DNA of 64,000 nt from NCBI RefSeq assembly GCF_016908355.1, contig NZ_JAFBDT010000005.1, positions 1 through 64,000 of the forward strand, given 5' to 3'. This stretch comes from Fusibacter tunisiensis. Its GTDB lineage: Bacteria > Bacillota > Clostridia > Peptostreptococcales > Acidaminobacteraceae. Both the position numbers and the translations under genes were made by a program. Each line of letters opens with the position of its first letter. The stretch's first letter is position 1. Below the pieces are notes generated by a model, which ran no database searches, had not been told where the DNA came from, and worked only from the letters and a program-made list of their open reading frames with translations. This document shows positions 35,675-44,726 of this stretch, piece by piece.

Positions 35675-38585
35675 AGTCCATCCCATCCTTTCCTACACCG
35701 TACTCAGGATGATTTGGCAGCAAATGCCCGTACCCTGCACCAATTCCATACGTCGCGCCACCAAAAGACGCAGCACCATTGGAAATACCATCACTTGAGA
35801 TCAAGAATAAGGTAATTCTGTTGGCATCCTTGAACACTTCTTCCTCAGAGCCACCCAACCTTTGAACAATTACCATCATGCGGTCATCCTCACCAGATAC
35901 AACTTCAAACTGCTTACTGCCAATAATGCGATCATTTATATAATACATAACCAGAAGCGTATGATTGATTTCAAACCGCGGACCTTCATACTCAGGCTCA
36001 CTTGGGTTAAAAGAAAATAAATTTACAAAAGTTATACTGTCTTCACCATAGTAGTCATAATCCACATGTTCACGCCCTGACAAAATTGCGTCCTTGTGCG
36101 CTTGATCATATTCCATGGTTGACGCTGAAAAAAGAACTCTTCTTACAACCAAAGGAATCTCTGCTTCGACACCTGTGTCTAAAAATCTAATCTGAATTAT
36201 AATACTGGTAACAGGATTAACTTCGACATCAGGTAGAGGAATCATCCAATCAGGCGGTGAAGGCGAAAAATCTTCATACGGATAGGCCGGTGGTAACCCA
36301 ACCCCGTATTCACCTATAACAGATGCACCCAGTATTTCATAAGGTCTCCCAACAGATGACGGTTTTATACCCACTTCATTATTTAAGAAATATGCAAAAG
36401 CTGTGGGCATGTATACTTCTGGATTACTGGCATTGGTAATTCCAGAACCATACTCACCACTGGAATATTCAGTCGTAATATCAATCCCTACAAAATCTGG
36501 TTCAAATAGGGTTACCATTGAATCTTCATATGAATTTCCAATTTGATAACGCATATGCATGGTTACCTTTCCAAAATACCGCTTTAAATTTAGTGTTGTT
36601 ACTGGCCCTTCACTTCTAGAAGTCACAATTTCAGATCGGTCAGCTAAATATTCCCAAACACCGCCTCCAAAATCTTGAATCACAATCCCTGTATCTTCAA
36701 ATTCGCCCCAAATTTGATAAGTACCTTCCATCATTTCATCCGGAACAGGAATGTCTACTTCACGAGAATCATTCTGTCCACTTGCTTGCAAAGACTCTGG
36801 TTCAGGATTTTCATCAAGTTGAAATTTTATGGTGATATACGCATAGCCTGGTTGATAAAGAATCACTTGAATTGGACGGTCATCTCCCGGCAGATAGGCA
36901 TCAAAAGATGCCCGTTTTAATTCATCTGTAAAACTTAATTTTGTTGACCCATTTTCCATAATTTCCAGACTGCCACCAAAATTATTGATATTGATTTGTG
37001 CTGGTATAATCCAGTATGGATCGTCCCAAGCCACTTCAGTTCCAATCGGATCCATATGTCCAATAAAATCAACCTGTTCAAACTCAACAGGGAACTCAAT
37101 CCAACCACTGTCCCCAGCAGGTACAGGCACATAAATTTTACCATCAGAATTCGGTTCAATTAGACTGTCTACTGGTTCCTTACTGCCAACAGCAACTCTG
37201 AATTGGTATTCCGACGTATCACCTGGACCTGGATCTGGACCTGGACCCGGTGAAGAATCTTCAATCGTGATTGGCATTTCTGTATAACCAAGTAACAAGC
37301 GTTCCTCTGGGCTAACTCTATTAAAGAAAAATACAATAAGACTAAACGTACCCGGATTTTCGCGCACGTCACAAACACCAACAGGTTCATCTTGAACATA
37401 TTCTATTTGATATGGTAATCCATCTGTTGCAACAACATAATCTGGTCTCAACAATAAATATCCGAAATGGGTTGTATTCTCAGGTAAATCCGTATCTTGA
37501 GAATTTAAATTCAGTACAAAGCCTGTCCCATCAGTTTCAATAGGTTGATAACCTAAAATTTCTGAATTTACAACTTCCAGCGACGTTGGTGTGTAAAGTA
37601 CTGCACGGAAGCTCTGCTGGGGTTCATGGATACGAATTTCAAATGTTCGGTTAAGATACCCATCTTTAAAAACACCTACCAAATATTGATAACCAATTTC
37701 CAACTGAATAACTGTCTCTCCTTCTGCATTGGTTATACCTTCGGGGCTTCCTTCAAAAGATTGATATTCACTGGGTTCCTCTGCGTCACTTCTTCTTGAT
37801 AGGGCTTCAACTCTTGCACCTTCAATTGACACACCGTTCGAATCTTTCACTTCCACTCTTAAGCCATCCTCAGGTTGAGCTTCCGCCAATTCAACTCTTT
37901 TTTCAGAGTATCCAACTAAGTGGTCTTCTGAATCCAAAAAACCCACAAACAAATAGTATTCTCCTGCATTGTCTGCAGTAAGTGCTAGACCATTTGCGAT
38001 GCCTTCTCTCAACTCAGGTACATCTTTTAAATAAGGAAAATTCATCGGTAAACCAAAGTTGTCTACTGTCCAATTTGGATCATTCACAAGAATTGCCACA
38101 TAATCCGACGGTGAAAATGCCTCTGGAAATTGAGCGCCATCAATTTGAACAACAACTTCATTGTCATTGACAGTTGTCTGAACTGCATCAACAGTTACTT
38201 CAACGATACTGGAGGTGGTATAAAGCACAGATTCCCATATAGTCTGTTCAGTATTTGCTGAGACTTCCAGATTGACTGAGATATAATCCTCTTTTGATAA
38301 TTTTATTCTGTAATCATAGTCATAAGCAATATTTTCAGAAATCTCGGTAGCATCTCCTGACTGCCATTCCACTGGAGCGCCATCTAAATTCAGTTGTGTC
38401 CACTCCTGAGAGTCTGGCAAACGTCTTTCAAAAATCTCTACTCTAAATTGATTCATTTGACTTAAATCTTTACTCAACGCACGAACCGTAACAGGTTCTT
38501 CCACATCAACAGAAAAACCTATGGCCAAAAGCCCAATTAGCAGAACTCCCATCCAAAAAATCGATATCATTTTTTTCTTGTCCAT
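35667..38585 (-). CDS. Very large secreted multi-domain surface protein
   Basis: 972 residues. An N-terminal signal or anchor (MISIFWMGVLLIGLLAIGF) is followed by an extracellular region of beta-rich repeats. Two carboxypeptidase-regulatory-like segments are visible (VEVTVDAV..., VEVKDSNGVSIEGARVEALS), and an acidic PGPGPDPGPGD linker sits near residue 455. No catalytic motif or SLH is present, so it may work with the SLH partner encoded next, whose start overlaps its stop by 8 bases. The start at 38585 (MDKKKM) has AGGAGTGTGGTG upstream. Function unknown; adhesion or S-layer association is inferred from context. Confidence 0.75.
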   Translation of the reverse strand: MDKKKMISIFWMGVLLIGLLAIGFSVDVEEPVTVRALSKDLSQMNQFRVEIFERRLPDSQEWTQLNLDGAPVEWQSGDATEISENIAYDYDYRIKLSKEDYISVNLEVSANTEQTIWESVLYTTSSIVEVTVDAVQTTVNDNEVVVQIDGAQFPEAFSPSDYVAILVNDPNWTVDNFGLPMNFPYLKDVPELREGIANGLALTADNAGEYYLFVGFLDSEDHLVGYSEKRVELAEAQPEDGLRVEVKDSNGVSIEGARVEALSRRSDAEEPSEYQSFEGSPEGITNAEGETVIQLEIGYQYLVGVFKDGYLNRTFEIRIHEPQQSFRAVLYTPTSLEVVNSEILGYQPIETDGTGFVLNLNSQDTDLPENTTHFGYLLLRPDYVVATDGLPYQIEYVQDEPVGVCDVRENPGTFSLIVFFFNRVSPEERLLLGYTEMPITIEDSSPGPGPDPGPGDTSEYQFRVAVGSKEPVDSLIEPNSDGKIYVPVPAGDSGWIEFPVEFEQVDFIGHMDPIGTEVAWDDPYWIIPAQININNFGGSLEIMENGSTKLSFTDELKRASFDAYLPGDDRPIQVILYQPGYAYITIKFQLDENPEPESLQASGQNDSREVDIPVPDEMMEGTYQIWGEFEDTGIVIQDFGGGVWEYLADRSEIVTSRSEGPVTTLNLKRYFGKVTMHMRYQIGNSYEDSMVTLFEPDFVGIDITTEYSSGEYGSGITNASNPEVYMPTAFAYFLNNEVGIKPSSVGRPYEILGASVIGEYGVGLPPAYPYEDFSPSPPDWMIPLPDVEVNPVTSIIIQIRFLDTGVEAEIPLVVRRVLFSASTMEYDQAHKDAILSGREHVDYDYYGEDSITFVNLFSFNPSEPEYEGPRFEINHTLLVMYYINDRIIGSKQFEVVSGEDDRMMVIVQRLGGSEEEVFKDANRITLFLISSDGISNGAASFGGATYGIGAGYGHLLPNHPEYGVGKDGMDYE

Positions 38586-38779
38586 AATCACCACACTCCT
38601 ACTCATAAGTTAACGCTAAAGTGAAACCTTAAATTTATACTAAAATTATAACCGGTTTCTTCTGAACATAAGCGCAAAACTATATAATTTCATATAATTT
38701 GAAGGGGTAGTTTTAGGATAGGGTGATTAAATTGCCTTGTTTTGGTAATAAATAAGTTAGAAAATCGGTGGAGGTTCAT

Positions 38780-40093
38780 ATGAGCAAACGATTATTGACA
38801 GTTTTAATTGCACTCACTTTTTTCTGGGCAGGATCAGTTTATATCAATCAAATGTATTATTTATCAGACAAAATTTCCGCCAATGCGATTGACCTAATCT
38901 CAATTCAATTAAACTACAGCGGCCAAATGATCGGCGCAATTATTGGTCTTTTTATGCTACGGAAGGATAAGACGCACCTATTCATAAAAAGAAATCTGTT
39001 CCTCGGACTCATTATTTCTGTTGTAACAACTCTCGGAATATTCGCATCGACAAAGGTAATCTATAGTGTTTTATTAGGATTTATAATGAACAGTGCCTAC
39101 GGATTTATAACGGCTTACTTACTAAGTCTTGTTGGCCAAATCGGGACTGTGAACACAGTTGGAAAAATTGTTGGATTGGGTTATGGCCTAGGAACTCTTG
39201 CTTCATATCTCTTTAACGCAATATTGGGGGAATGGATGAGTCAATATCAGTTAATATCTTTTGTCTTTGCCGGAATAATCCTCATCGAAATTTTTATCGT
39301 TCATAAAATGAATCTTGACTTTACACAAACTGAACGCCCAGAAAAAAGGGCTATTACAAGAAATGAATTTTTTTTGATGGCCTTTGTCCTCACGTTTATG
39401 GCCATTATAAGTGCCATTGGTGGGAACTATAAATCAGAAGCCATTTTTCAAACAGGTATACGATTAGAATACACGCGGATTTATTATGCAATTGGATTAA
39501 TTATTGCGGGCCTTATCTCAGATTACAGCCGTCACTTGGGCGGATGGGCTTGTATCTTCGCACTTTTTTATCCATTTGTTGGGATTTTAATTAATTCAAA
39601 CCTTTCATTGGCTTCCATTGCATGGCCTATGAGTTACTTTTTTCTTGGTTTTTATACCATTTATCGAACGATTAAATCCATTGATTTGTCAATGGTGAGC
39701 CAAAAGTTTATTTACTTTGCAAGTTTGGGGTTTATTGTGGCGAGATTTGGTGAAATTATGAGTGAACTCTTTTTTTGGATTCCATCAGACCAGACGCTTT
39801 TAAATAGCATTCTCTTAATCCTCTTAATGGTCCCCATGCTCATTGGTTTTACAAAGTTAGAAAGTTACACAATAAAAAACACAAACTTAATTTCATATGA
39901 TGATAAGGTTAAGTCATTTGCTTTAACAAACCGTGAAAAGGAAATTTTAGAGTGTGTTTTAAACGGAAAATCAAATTCTGAAATTGCGTCATCACTTTTT
40001 ATTTCAGAAAATACGGTTAAATTTCATGTTAGAAATATACTCAAAAAAACAAATTGTAAAGGCCGAAATGATGTCCGAGATTTGTTTCATTAA
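38780..40093 (+). CDS. 12-TM membrane protein fused to a LuxR-type HTH regulator
   Basis: 437 residues. The first 370 or so hold 11-12 hydrophobic helices in an MFS-like arrangement. The C-terminal 60 residues are a LuxR/GerE HTH: LTNREKEILECVLNGKSN, SEIASSLFISENTVKFHVRN, ILKKTNC. Such single-chain membrane-bound regulators are known mainly in Actinobacteria (Eggerthellales) and some Firmicutes; they are thought to sense small molecules at the membrane and regulate nearby genes. Start 38780 follows GGTGGAGGTTCAT. It is divergent from the surface-protein operon, a likely target. A type II repeat starts 9 bases after the stop. Confidence 0.85.
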   Translation: MSKRLLTVLIALTFFWAGSVYINQMYYLSDKISANAIDLISIQLNYSGQMIGAIIGLFMLRKDKTHLFIKRNLFLGLIISVVTTLGIFASTKVIYSVLLGFIMNSAYGFITAYLLSLVGQIGTVNTVGKIVGLGYGLGTLASYLFNAILGEWMSQYQLISFVFAGIILIEIFIVHKMNLDFTQTERPEKRAITRNEFFLMAFVLTFMAIISAIGGNYKSEAIFQTGIRLEYTRIYYAIGLIIAGLISDYSRHLGGWACIFALFYPFVGILINSNLSLASIAWPMSYFFLGFYTIYRTIKSIDLSMVSQKFIYFASLGFIVARFGEIMSELFFWIPSDQTLLNSILLILLMVPMLIGFTKLESYTIKNTNLISYDDKVKSFALTNREKEILECVLNGKSNSEIASSLFISENTVKFHVRNILKKTNCKGRNDVRDLFH

Positions 40094-40101
40094 ATGCGTT
40101 T

Positions 40102-40236
40102 GGGGACGGAGGCAAAATGGACCCATGCCCTGTCCCCAGATAAAACTAAGTCCCCCAATTATCTAACTAAAAGGGGGATTTTACTTAATTTTTCACGTTC
40201 AGGGACAGGGAGGGGGTCCGTTTTGCCTCCGTCCCC
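40102..40236. repeat. REP-like composite repeat, type II (left of met operon)
   Basis: Arm GGGGACGGAGGCAAAATGGA... to CTGTCCCC, a centre with a terminator (TCCCCC ... GGGGGATTTT), then an inverted arm GGGACAGGGAGGGGGTCCG... to CGTCCCC. It is almost identical to 42972-43106. Both copies lie 9 bases after a TAA stop codon (sequence TAA(A/G)TGCGTTT). It ends the LuxR-like gene. Confidence 0.93.
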
Positions 40237-40259
40237 AAACGTAAATTTTAAATTTATCC

Positions 40260-40289
40260 TTGACAAACTTCAATTCCATCTCGTATAAT
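40260..40289 (+). promoter_or_regulatory. Promoter of the met operon
   Basis: A perfect TTGACA and a perfect TATAAT are separated by 18 bases, 35 bases before the SAM-I aptamer. Confidence 0.8.
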
Positions 40290-40324
40290 CAATTTCATAC
40301 TCGAGTATAAAACTTAATAGCGTT

Positions 40325-40432
<108 letters not shown>

Positions 40433-40446
40433 AAACCCAATTATAC

Positions 40447-40479
40447 GTCTCCTTTTGCATTTTGCGAAGGAGATTTTTT
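40447..40479 (+). terminator. SAM-I riboswitch terminator
   Basis: TCTCCTTTTGC/GCGAAGGAGA hairpin followed by TTTTTT, 24 bases before metN. Confidence 0.88.
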
Positions 40480-40502
40480 AGTGCAAAAAAGTGAGGTTTT
40501 CC

Positions 40503-41501
40503 ATGATCAAAATTCAAAATTTAAGCAAAATCTATGACAATTCAAAACGCCCTTTAGTGGCTATTGACTCTATTAACCTCGATATCGACAAGGGTGACAT
40601 CTTTGGAATTGTGGGACTCAGCGGTGCAGGCAAATCTACTTTGGTGAGGTGTATCAACAGAATCGAAAAGCCCTCATCTGGGTCCATAATCATCAACGGT
40701 GTAGACATGGCAGAACTGGAAGGCAAAGCTCTAAGACAAGCGCGATATGCTATTGGAATGGTTTTTCAGAACTTCAACCTTTTTAACAGTAAAACTGTCT
40801 ACGAGAATGTGGCCTTTCCTCTAAAAGTCAAAGGCATGGACAAAAATACCATTCATCAGCACGTCATGGACCTCCTTGAAAAAGTCGAACTGATGGATAA
40901 AAAAGATGTTCATCCAATGCGTTTAAGTGGTGGCCAGAAACAACGTGTCGGTATTGCACGGGCACTTGCGGGAAATCCCAGTGTTCTCTTGTGTGATGAA
41001 GCCACTTCAGCGCTTGACCCTAAAACAACTGACCAAATCTTAACCTTGCTAAAGCGCATCAACAAAGAGTTAGGGGTCACACTTATTGTAATTACACATG
41101 AAATGGATGTGGTGAAGTCAATTTGTAATAAAGTGGCAATTCTTGAAAATGGCTGTATTATTGAATCTGGTGAAACTGTGGATGTCTTCACCCATCAGTC
41201 AAGTGAAAAGACCCGGCACTTTATCAACAATCGACCTATAGAGGGACCCCATTCAAAATTAGCCAAAAATAGCAGTCGACTCTTATTGACTTTTAAAGGT
41301 GACACAGCAGATCGTCCTGTTTTAGCTGGTCTAATTCAAGAATTTTCACTTAATGTCAATATTCGGTCTGGATCAATTGATTCAATTCAAGAGACGTCTG
41401 TTGGAAAACTGATTGTAGATATTCCAAGCACATCAAATAACTTGGATGAGATTATTCAATACCTTATGCAGCATGGCGCAGGAGTGGAGGTGATTTCATA
41501 A
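40503..41501 (+). CDS. metN: Methionine ABC transporter ATP-binding protein
   Basis: 332 residues. The ATPase core has Walker A GLSGAGKSTLVRC, signature RLSGGQKQRVGIARAL, Walker B VLLCDEATSALDP and switch His VITHEMD. The C-terminal 85 residues form a NIL domain (LLLTFKGDTADRPVLAGLIQ), the methionine-sensing trans-inhibition domain of MetN. It powers D/L-methionine import. ATG 40503 follows GTGAGG 6-7 bases upstream. SAM-I control of the operon agrees with the function. Confidence 0.95.
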   Translation: MIKIQNLSKIYDNSKRPLVAIDSINLDIDKGDIFGIVGLSGAGKSTLVRCINRIEKPSSGSIIINGVDMAELEGKALRQARYAIGMVFQNFNLFNSKTVYENVAFPLKVKGMDKNTIHQHVMDLLEKVELMDKKDVHPMRLSGGQKQRVGIARALAGNPSVLLCDEATSALDPKTTDQILTLLKRINKELGVTLIVITHEMDVVKSICNKVAILENGCIIESGETVDVFTHQSSEKTRHFINNRPIEGPHSKLAKNSSRLLLTFKGDTADRPVLAGLIQEFSLNVNIRSGSIDSIQETSVGKLIVDIPSTSNNLDEIIQYLMQHGAGVEVIS

Positions 41502-42148
41502 TGGAAATTTTAATAAAAGCCAGTCTTGAAACGCTTTACATGGTAGGCCTTTCATTAATTTTTACCATCATGATTGGTCTACCACTGGGCATCGTACTGG
41601 TGATTACCCAACCTGGTCATATTGCTGAGCAAAAAAGGGTCTACAAACTTTTGTCCTATAGTGTCAACATGACACGCTCTTTGCCCTTTGTAATCCTTAT
41701 GATTTTCATTATGCCACTAACGCGGTGGCTCGTAGGTACATCCATTGGAACTCAAGCTGCAATGGTCCCGCTTGTTTTTGCAACGATTCCTTTTTTTGCC
41801 AGAATTGTTGAAAGCGCGCTTCAAGAGGTGGATCAAGGTATTATAGAAGCTGCAGTCTCCATGGGTGCAAGTCCCCTACAGATCATTGTGGGCGTTTTAG
41901 TTCCAGAGTCAATCCCATCCCTCATACTTGGCGCTACCATAACAGCCGTAAATCTACTTGGATATTCTGCAATGGCTGGTGCAATTGGTGGTGGTGGTCT
42001 TGGCGACTTGGCAATCCGCTATGGCTATCACCGCTTCCAAACGGATGTAATGGTTATGACCATTGTGGTCCTAATTGTTTTAGTTCAACTCATACAATCA
42101 ACTGGCAATGTGCTTGCTAATAAAATTATACACATACGGAGGAAATAA
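41501..42148 (+). CDS. metI: Methionine ABC transporter permease
   Basis: 215 residues with five predicted helices. The binding-protein-dependent EAA motif is EAAVSMGASPLQIIVGVLVP, which docks with MetN. LETLYMVGLSLIFTIMIGLPLG at the N-terminus is typical of MetI. The ATG overlaps the last base of the metN stop. It forms the membrane channel as a dimer. Confidence 0.94.
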   Translation: MEILIKASLETLYMVGLSLIFTIMIGLPLGIVLVITQPGHIAEQKRVYKLLSYSVNMTRSLPFVILMIFIMPLTRWLVGTSIGTQAAMVPLVFATIPFFARIVESALQEVDQGIIEAAVSMGASPLQIIVGVLVPESIPSLILGATITAVNLLGYSAMAGAIGGGGLGDLAIRYGYHRFQTDVMVMTIVVLIVLVQLIQSTGNVLANKIIHIRRK

Positions 42149-42150
42149 AA

Positions 42151-42963
42151 ATGTCAAAACATGTATTGAAATACTTGCTATTTATTATACTTGTAGGTCT
42201 TTTGAGTTTATCCCTAATTGCATGCAAGACCAATAATGACACACAAAATACGTTGAAAGTCGGCGCAACACCTGTGCCACATGCTGAACTTTTAAATCTC
42301 ATTATTCCGGATTTAGAGGCTCAGGGAATCACCCTTGAAATCGTTGAATTTACGGATTATGTAACCCCAAATTTGGCGCTAAATGATGGCGAAATAGATG
42401 CCAACTTTTTCCAACACGTTCCCTACATGGATTCATTTTCCGAAACGCATGACTTAACTCTAGTCAGTGCTGGTGCCATACACGTAGAACCTCTTGGACT
42501 TTATTCTGAAACGCTAACAAGCTTATCTGACCTAACAGAAGGCGCAGTAATAGCCATACCAAATGACCCGACCAATGAAGGCAGGGCCCTCTTATTGCTT
42601 GAAGCAAATGGCTTAATTGTTTTAGATCCTGATGCTGGCCTAGAGGCAACTGAAAACGACATTATCGAAAACCCAAATGGGCTTATTTTCAAGCCCCTCG
42701 ATGCTGCCCAACTTCCACGGTCTTTAAAAGATGTGGCTGCCGCTGTTATCAATACCAACTACGCTCTTGAAGCCAATTTAAATCCCTCACAAGATGCCAT
42801 TATAATTGAAGGCAGTGAATCTCCATATGCCAACATCATCACAGTAAAGCCAGAGCTTTTGGACGATGATCGCATCAAAGCGCTACTTGAAGCCCTTCAG
42901 TCTGATGCTGTAAAAACATACATCCAAGAAACATACAAAGGCGCCATCGTCCCGGTATTTTAA
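42151..42963 (+). CDS. metQ: Methionine-binding lipoprotein
   Basis: 270 residues. A lipoprotein signal with lipobox LIAC (Cys about residue 25) anchors it to the outside of the membrane. The NLPA domain is complete: KVGATPVPHAELL, VEFTDYVTPNLALNDGEIDA, NFFQHVPYMDSF, AIPNDPTNEGRALLLLEANG, ITVKPE. It delivers methionine to MetNI. The type II repeat begins 9 bases after the stop and carries the operon terminator. Confidence 0.95.
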   Translation: MSKHVLKYLLFIILVGLLSLSLIACKTNNDTQNTLKVGATPVPHAELLNLIIPDLEAQGITLEIVEFTDYVTPNLALNDGEIDANFFQHVPYMDSFSETHDLTLVSAGAIHVEPLGLYSETLTSLSDLTEGAVIAIPNDPTNEGRALLLLEANGLIVLDPDAGLEATENDIIENPNGLIFKPLDAAQLPRSLKDVAAAVINTNYALEANLNPSQDAIIIEGSESPYANIITVKPELLDDDRIKALLEALQSDAVKTYIQETYKGAIVPVF

Positions 42964-42971
42964 GTGCGTTT

Positions 42972-43106
42972 GGGGACGGAGGCAAAATGGACCCTTGCCC
43001 TGTCCCCATACAAAACCAAATCCCCCAATTATCTAACTAAAAGGGGGATTTTACTTAATTTTTCGCATTCAGGGACAGGGAGGGGGTCCGTTTTGCCTCC
43101 GTCCCC
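42972..43106. repeat. REP-like composite repeat, type II (right of met operon)
   Basis: Sister of 40102-40236, in the same orientation and with the same terminator-bearing centre (43020-43053), so the met operon lies between direct copies. The remainder of 42964-43145 holds only a TAC/GTA-rich short palindrome. Confidence 0.93.
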
Positions 43107-43145
43107 AAACGTGCGGTACTTTAAACGTACGGTTTTCCATCCAAA

Positions 43146-43295
43146 TCAGCTCTGTGCTTCCCCCATGCCTTCACTAAGTCTCACCATTTCACTCGCCTGT
43201 TCATAAAGACCAAATCCGCCCTGAGAATTTACAACGTATATATTCATGCGAATAGAATTAGATCCCAAATCTATAATTGCAATAGAGTCTTTCAT
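43146..43295 (-). pseudogene. Exopolyphosphatase (Ppx/GppA) 5' remnant
   Basis: 49 codons: KDSIAIIDLGSNSIRMNIY is the N-terminal phosphate-binding loop of the Ppx/GppA family (DxGSNSxR), then VRLSEGMG-type sequence and a stop. The family is about 300-500 residues long, so nearly all is missing. The ATG at 43295 has AAGGGGGAAAT as ribosome site. The break lies about 40 bases from the type II repeat, suggesting repeat-linked deletion. Confidence 0.78.
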
Positions 43296-43307
43296 ATTTC
43301 CCCCTTT

Positions 43308-44660
43308 TTACATGCCCGGTCTTAAAGTTTCATTGAAAAAATTTAAAATATAGGTGTGCTGAATCTCTTCAGACATCTCGCGATCTAAATCTCCAGTAAA
43401 ACCAATAATTCCAGTTAGACTGGAAAACAAATATGACATGGTGAAATCAATATGTGTCGTCCCGTCAATTTGATGTACCCGTGCTTCTGGACTTCCCTCA
43501 ATCAGGCCATTTAGGAAGGTGTCATTTACACCACCCGCCCACTGCTCACTACGCAGAAATAAAGCAGGTACTTCAAGCCCCATTTTTACAGCATCCATAC
43601 CAAGAGGTTCAACCCACGCATCTAGCCCAATTACTGACTTAACTCGAGAATCCTCCATTGCAACAGCCACATCTGCGCCCCCACCTGTACTATGGCCTAA
43701 TAGACCAACACGAGAAAGGTCCCACTGGCCAGGATTCAGTGATGGCAAAGTATCGAGCAACAATTTTACATCCCCCGCATAAGTCATAACCAATTGGTTT
43801 GCATACGTCAAAAAATCTGGCGTTTCATTTCGATCAGGCAGGGCATTTTGATCCAATTCTATCCCTGTTCCATCCTCAAAAACAGTCATTTGAGCACCAT
43901 AAGTATGGTCAATTCCAAATACAATATAACCTGAACTTGCCAACAATTCGGCAAAATCTGTGTGAAGACTTCTAAACCCTTTCCAGCCATGGGACAAAAT
44001 TACAATTGGGTATACCGATTCCTGCCTGCTCAGTGGCGCTTCCAAATGTGAATTAGACAAGATATTTTCCGTATGATCCAACATGAAAAACGGCAAATTC
44101 ATCTCTCTTGCCAAGGATCTTGAAACCTGTAAACCGTCTTGAAGCCAAGGCATTTGTTTATAGCCAGCAACTGAGTCCGCTGGATACCACATTTGAATCC
44201 GAATACGCCTGTAGTCAGATTTATCTGATTCGTCGATAACCCTACCATAAGATTCCAAACGGTTAGGATCCGTTATTTCAAATGTATGTGTCCCCACATG
44301 GTAAGCCCCTATAGGTTCTGGAATTGAATACTTGGGAAACACAACCAAACACAGACCTGTTAGACCAATTGCGATTCCCCCTATAACAAGATTTTTCATC
44401 CGACTTTCTCTAATAGGCTTTCTCTGGGCATCTGTTAAAAGCCCAATCATAGAAACGCCGGCTTTCATAGATAAATAAAAATAGACAGGATACATTTGCC
44501 AACTTTTTTGATCAAAGAGTAAGTGCCCCAGTAAAATACCAAACCCAGCAAATGCAACATACCGCTTAAATACACGCCATTTATCAACAGGTTTTACAAA
44601 CAAATCCATTGCAAATATTAGAACAACAAATCCCAATACCAACCACTCAAGCCAGTCCAT
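43308..44660 (-). CDS. Membrane-anchored alpha/beta hydrolase (PAF-acetylhydrolase-like)
   Basis: 450 residues. About four N-terminal helices (residues 1-110) are followed by an alpha/beta hydrolase domain of the platelet-activating-factor acetylhydrolase type: HVGTHTFEITDP, YPIVILSHGWKGFRSLH (oxyanion region), nucleophile elbow LLGHSTGGGADV (Ser), Asp in VIGLDAWVEPL, and His in DGTTHIDF. The catalytic domain probably faces outside the cell. ATG 44660 follows AAAGGCGG. Substrate unknown; an ester or lipid is likely. Confidence 0.82.
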   Translation of the reverse strand: MDWLEWLVLGFVVLIFAMDLFVKPVDKWRVFKRYVAFAGFGILLGHLLFDQKSWQMYPVYFYLSMKAGVSMIGLLTDAQRKPIRESRMKNLVIGGIAIGLTGLCLVVFPKYSIPEPIGAYHVGTHTFEITDPNRLESYGRVIDESDKSDYRRIRIQMWYPADSVAGYKQMPWLQDGLQVSRSLAREMNLPFFMLDHTENILSNSHLEAPLSRQESVYPIVILSHGWKGFRSLHTDFAELLASSGYIVFGIDHTYGAQMTVFEDGTGIELDQNALPDRNETPDFLTYANQLVMTYAGDVKLLLDTLPSLNPGQWDLSRVGLLGHSTGGGADVAVAMEDSRVKSVIGLDAWVEPLGMDAVKMGLEVPALFLRSEQWAGGVNDTFLNGLIEGSPEARVHQIDGTTHIDFTMSYLFSSLTGIIGFTGDLDREMSEEIQHTYILNFFNETLRPGM

Positions 44661-44726
44661 TTTACCGCCTTTCCCCAACCACAAATCCGTCAGAATAAAT
44701 CAAGGGACCCTTGGGCCCCTTGATGA

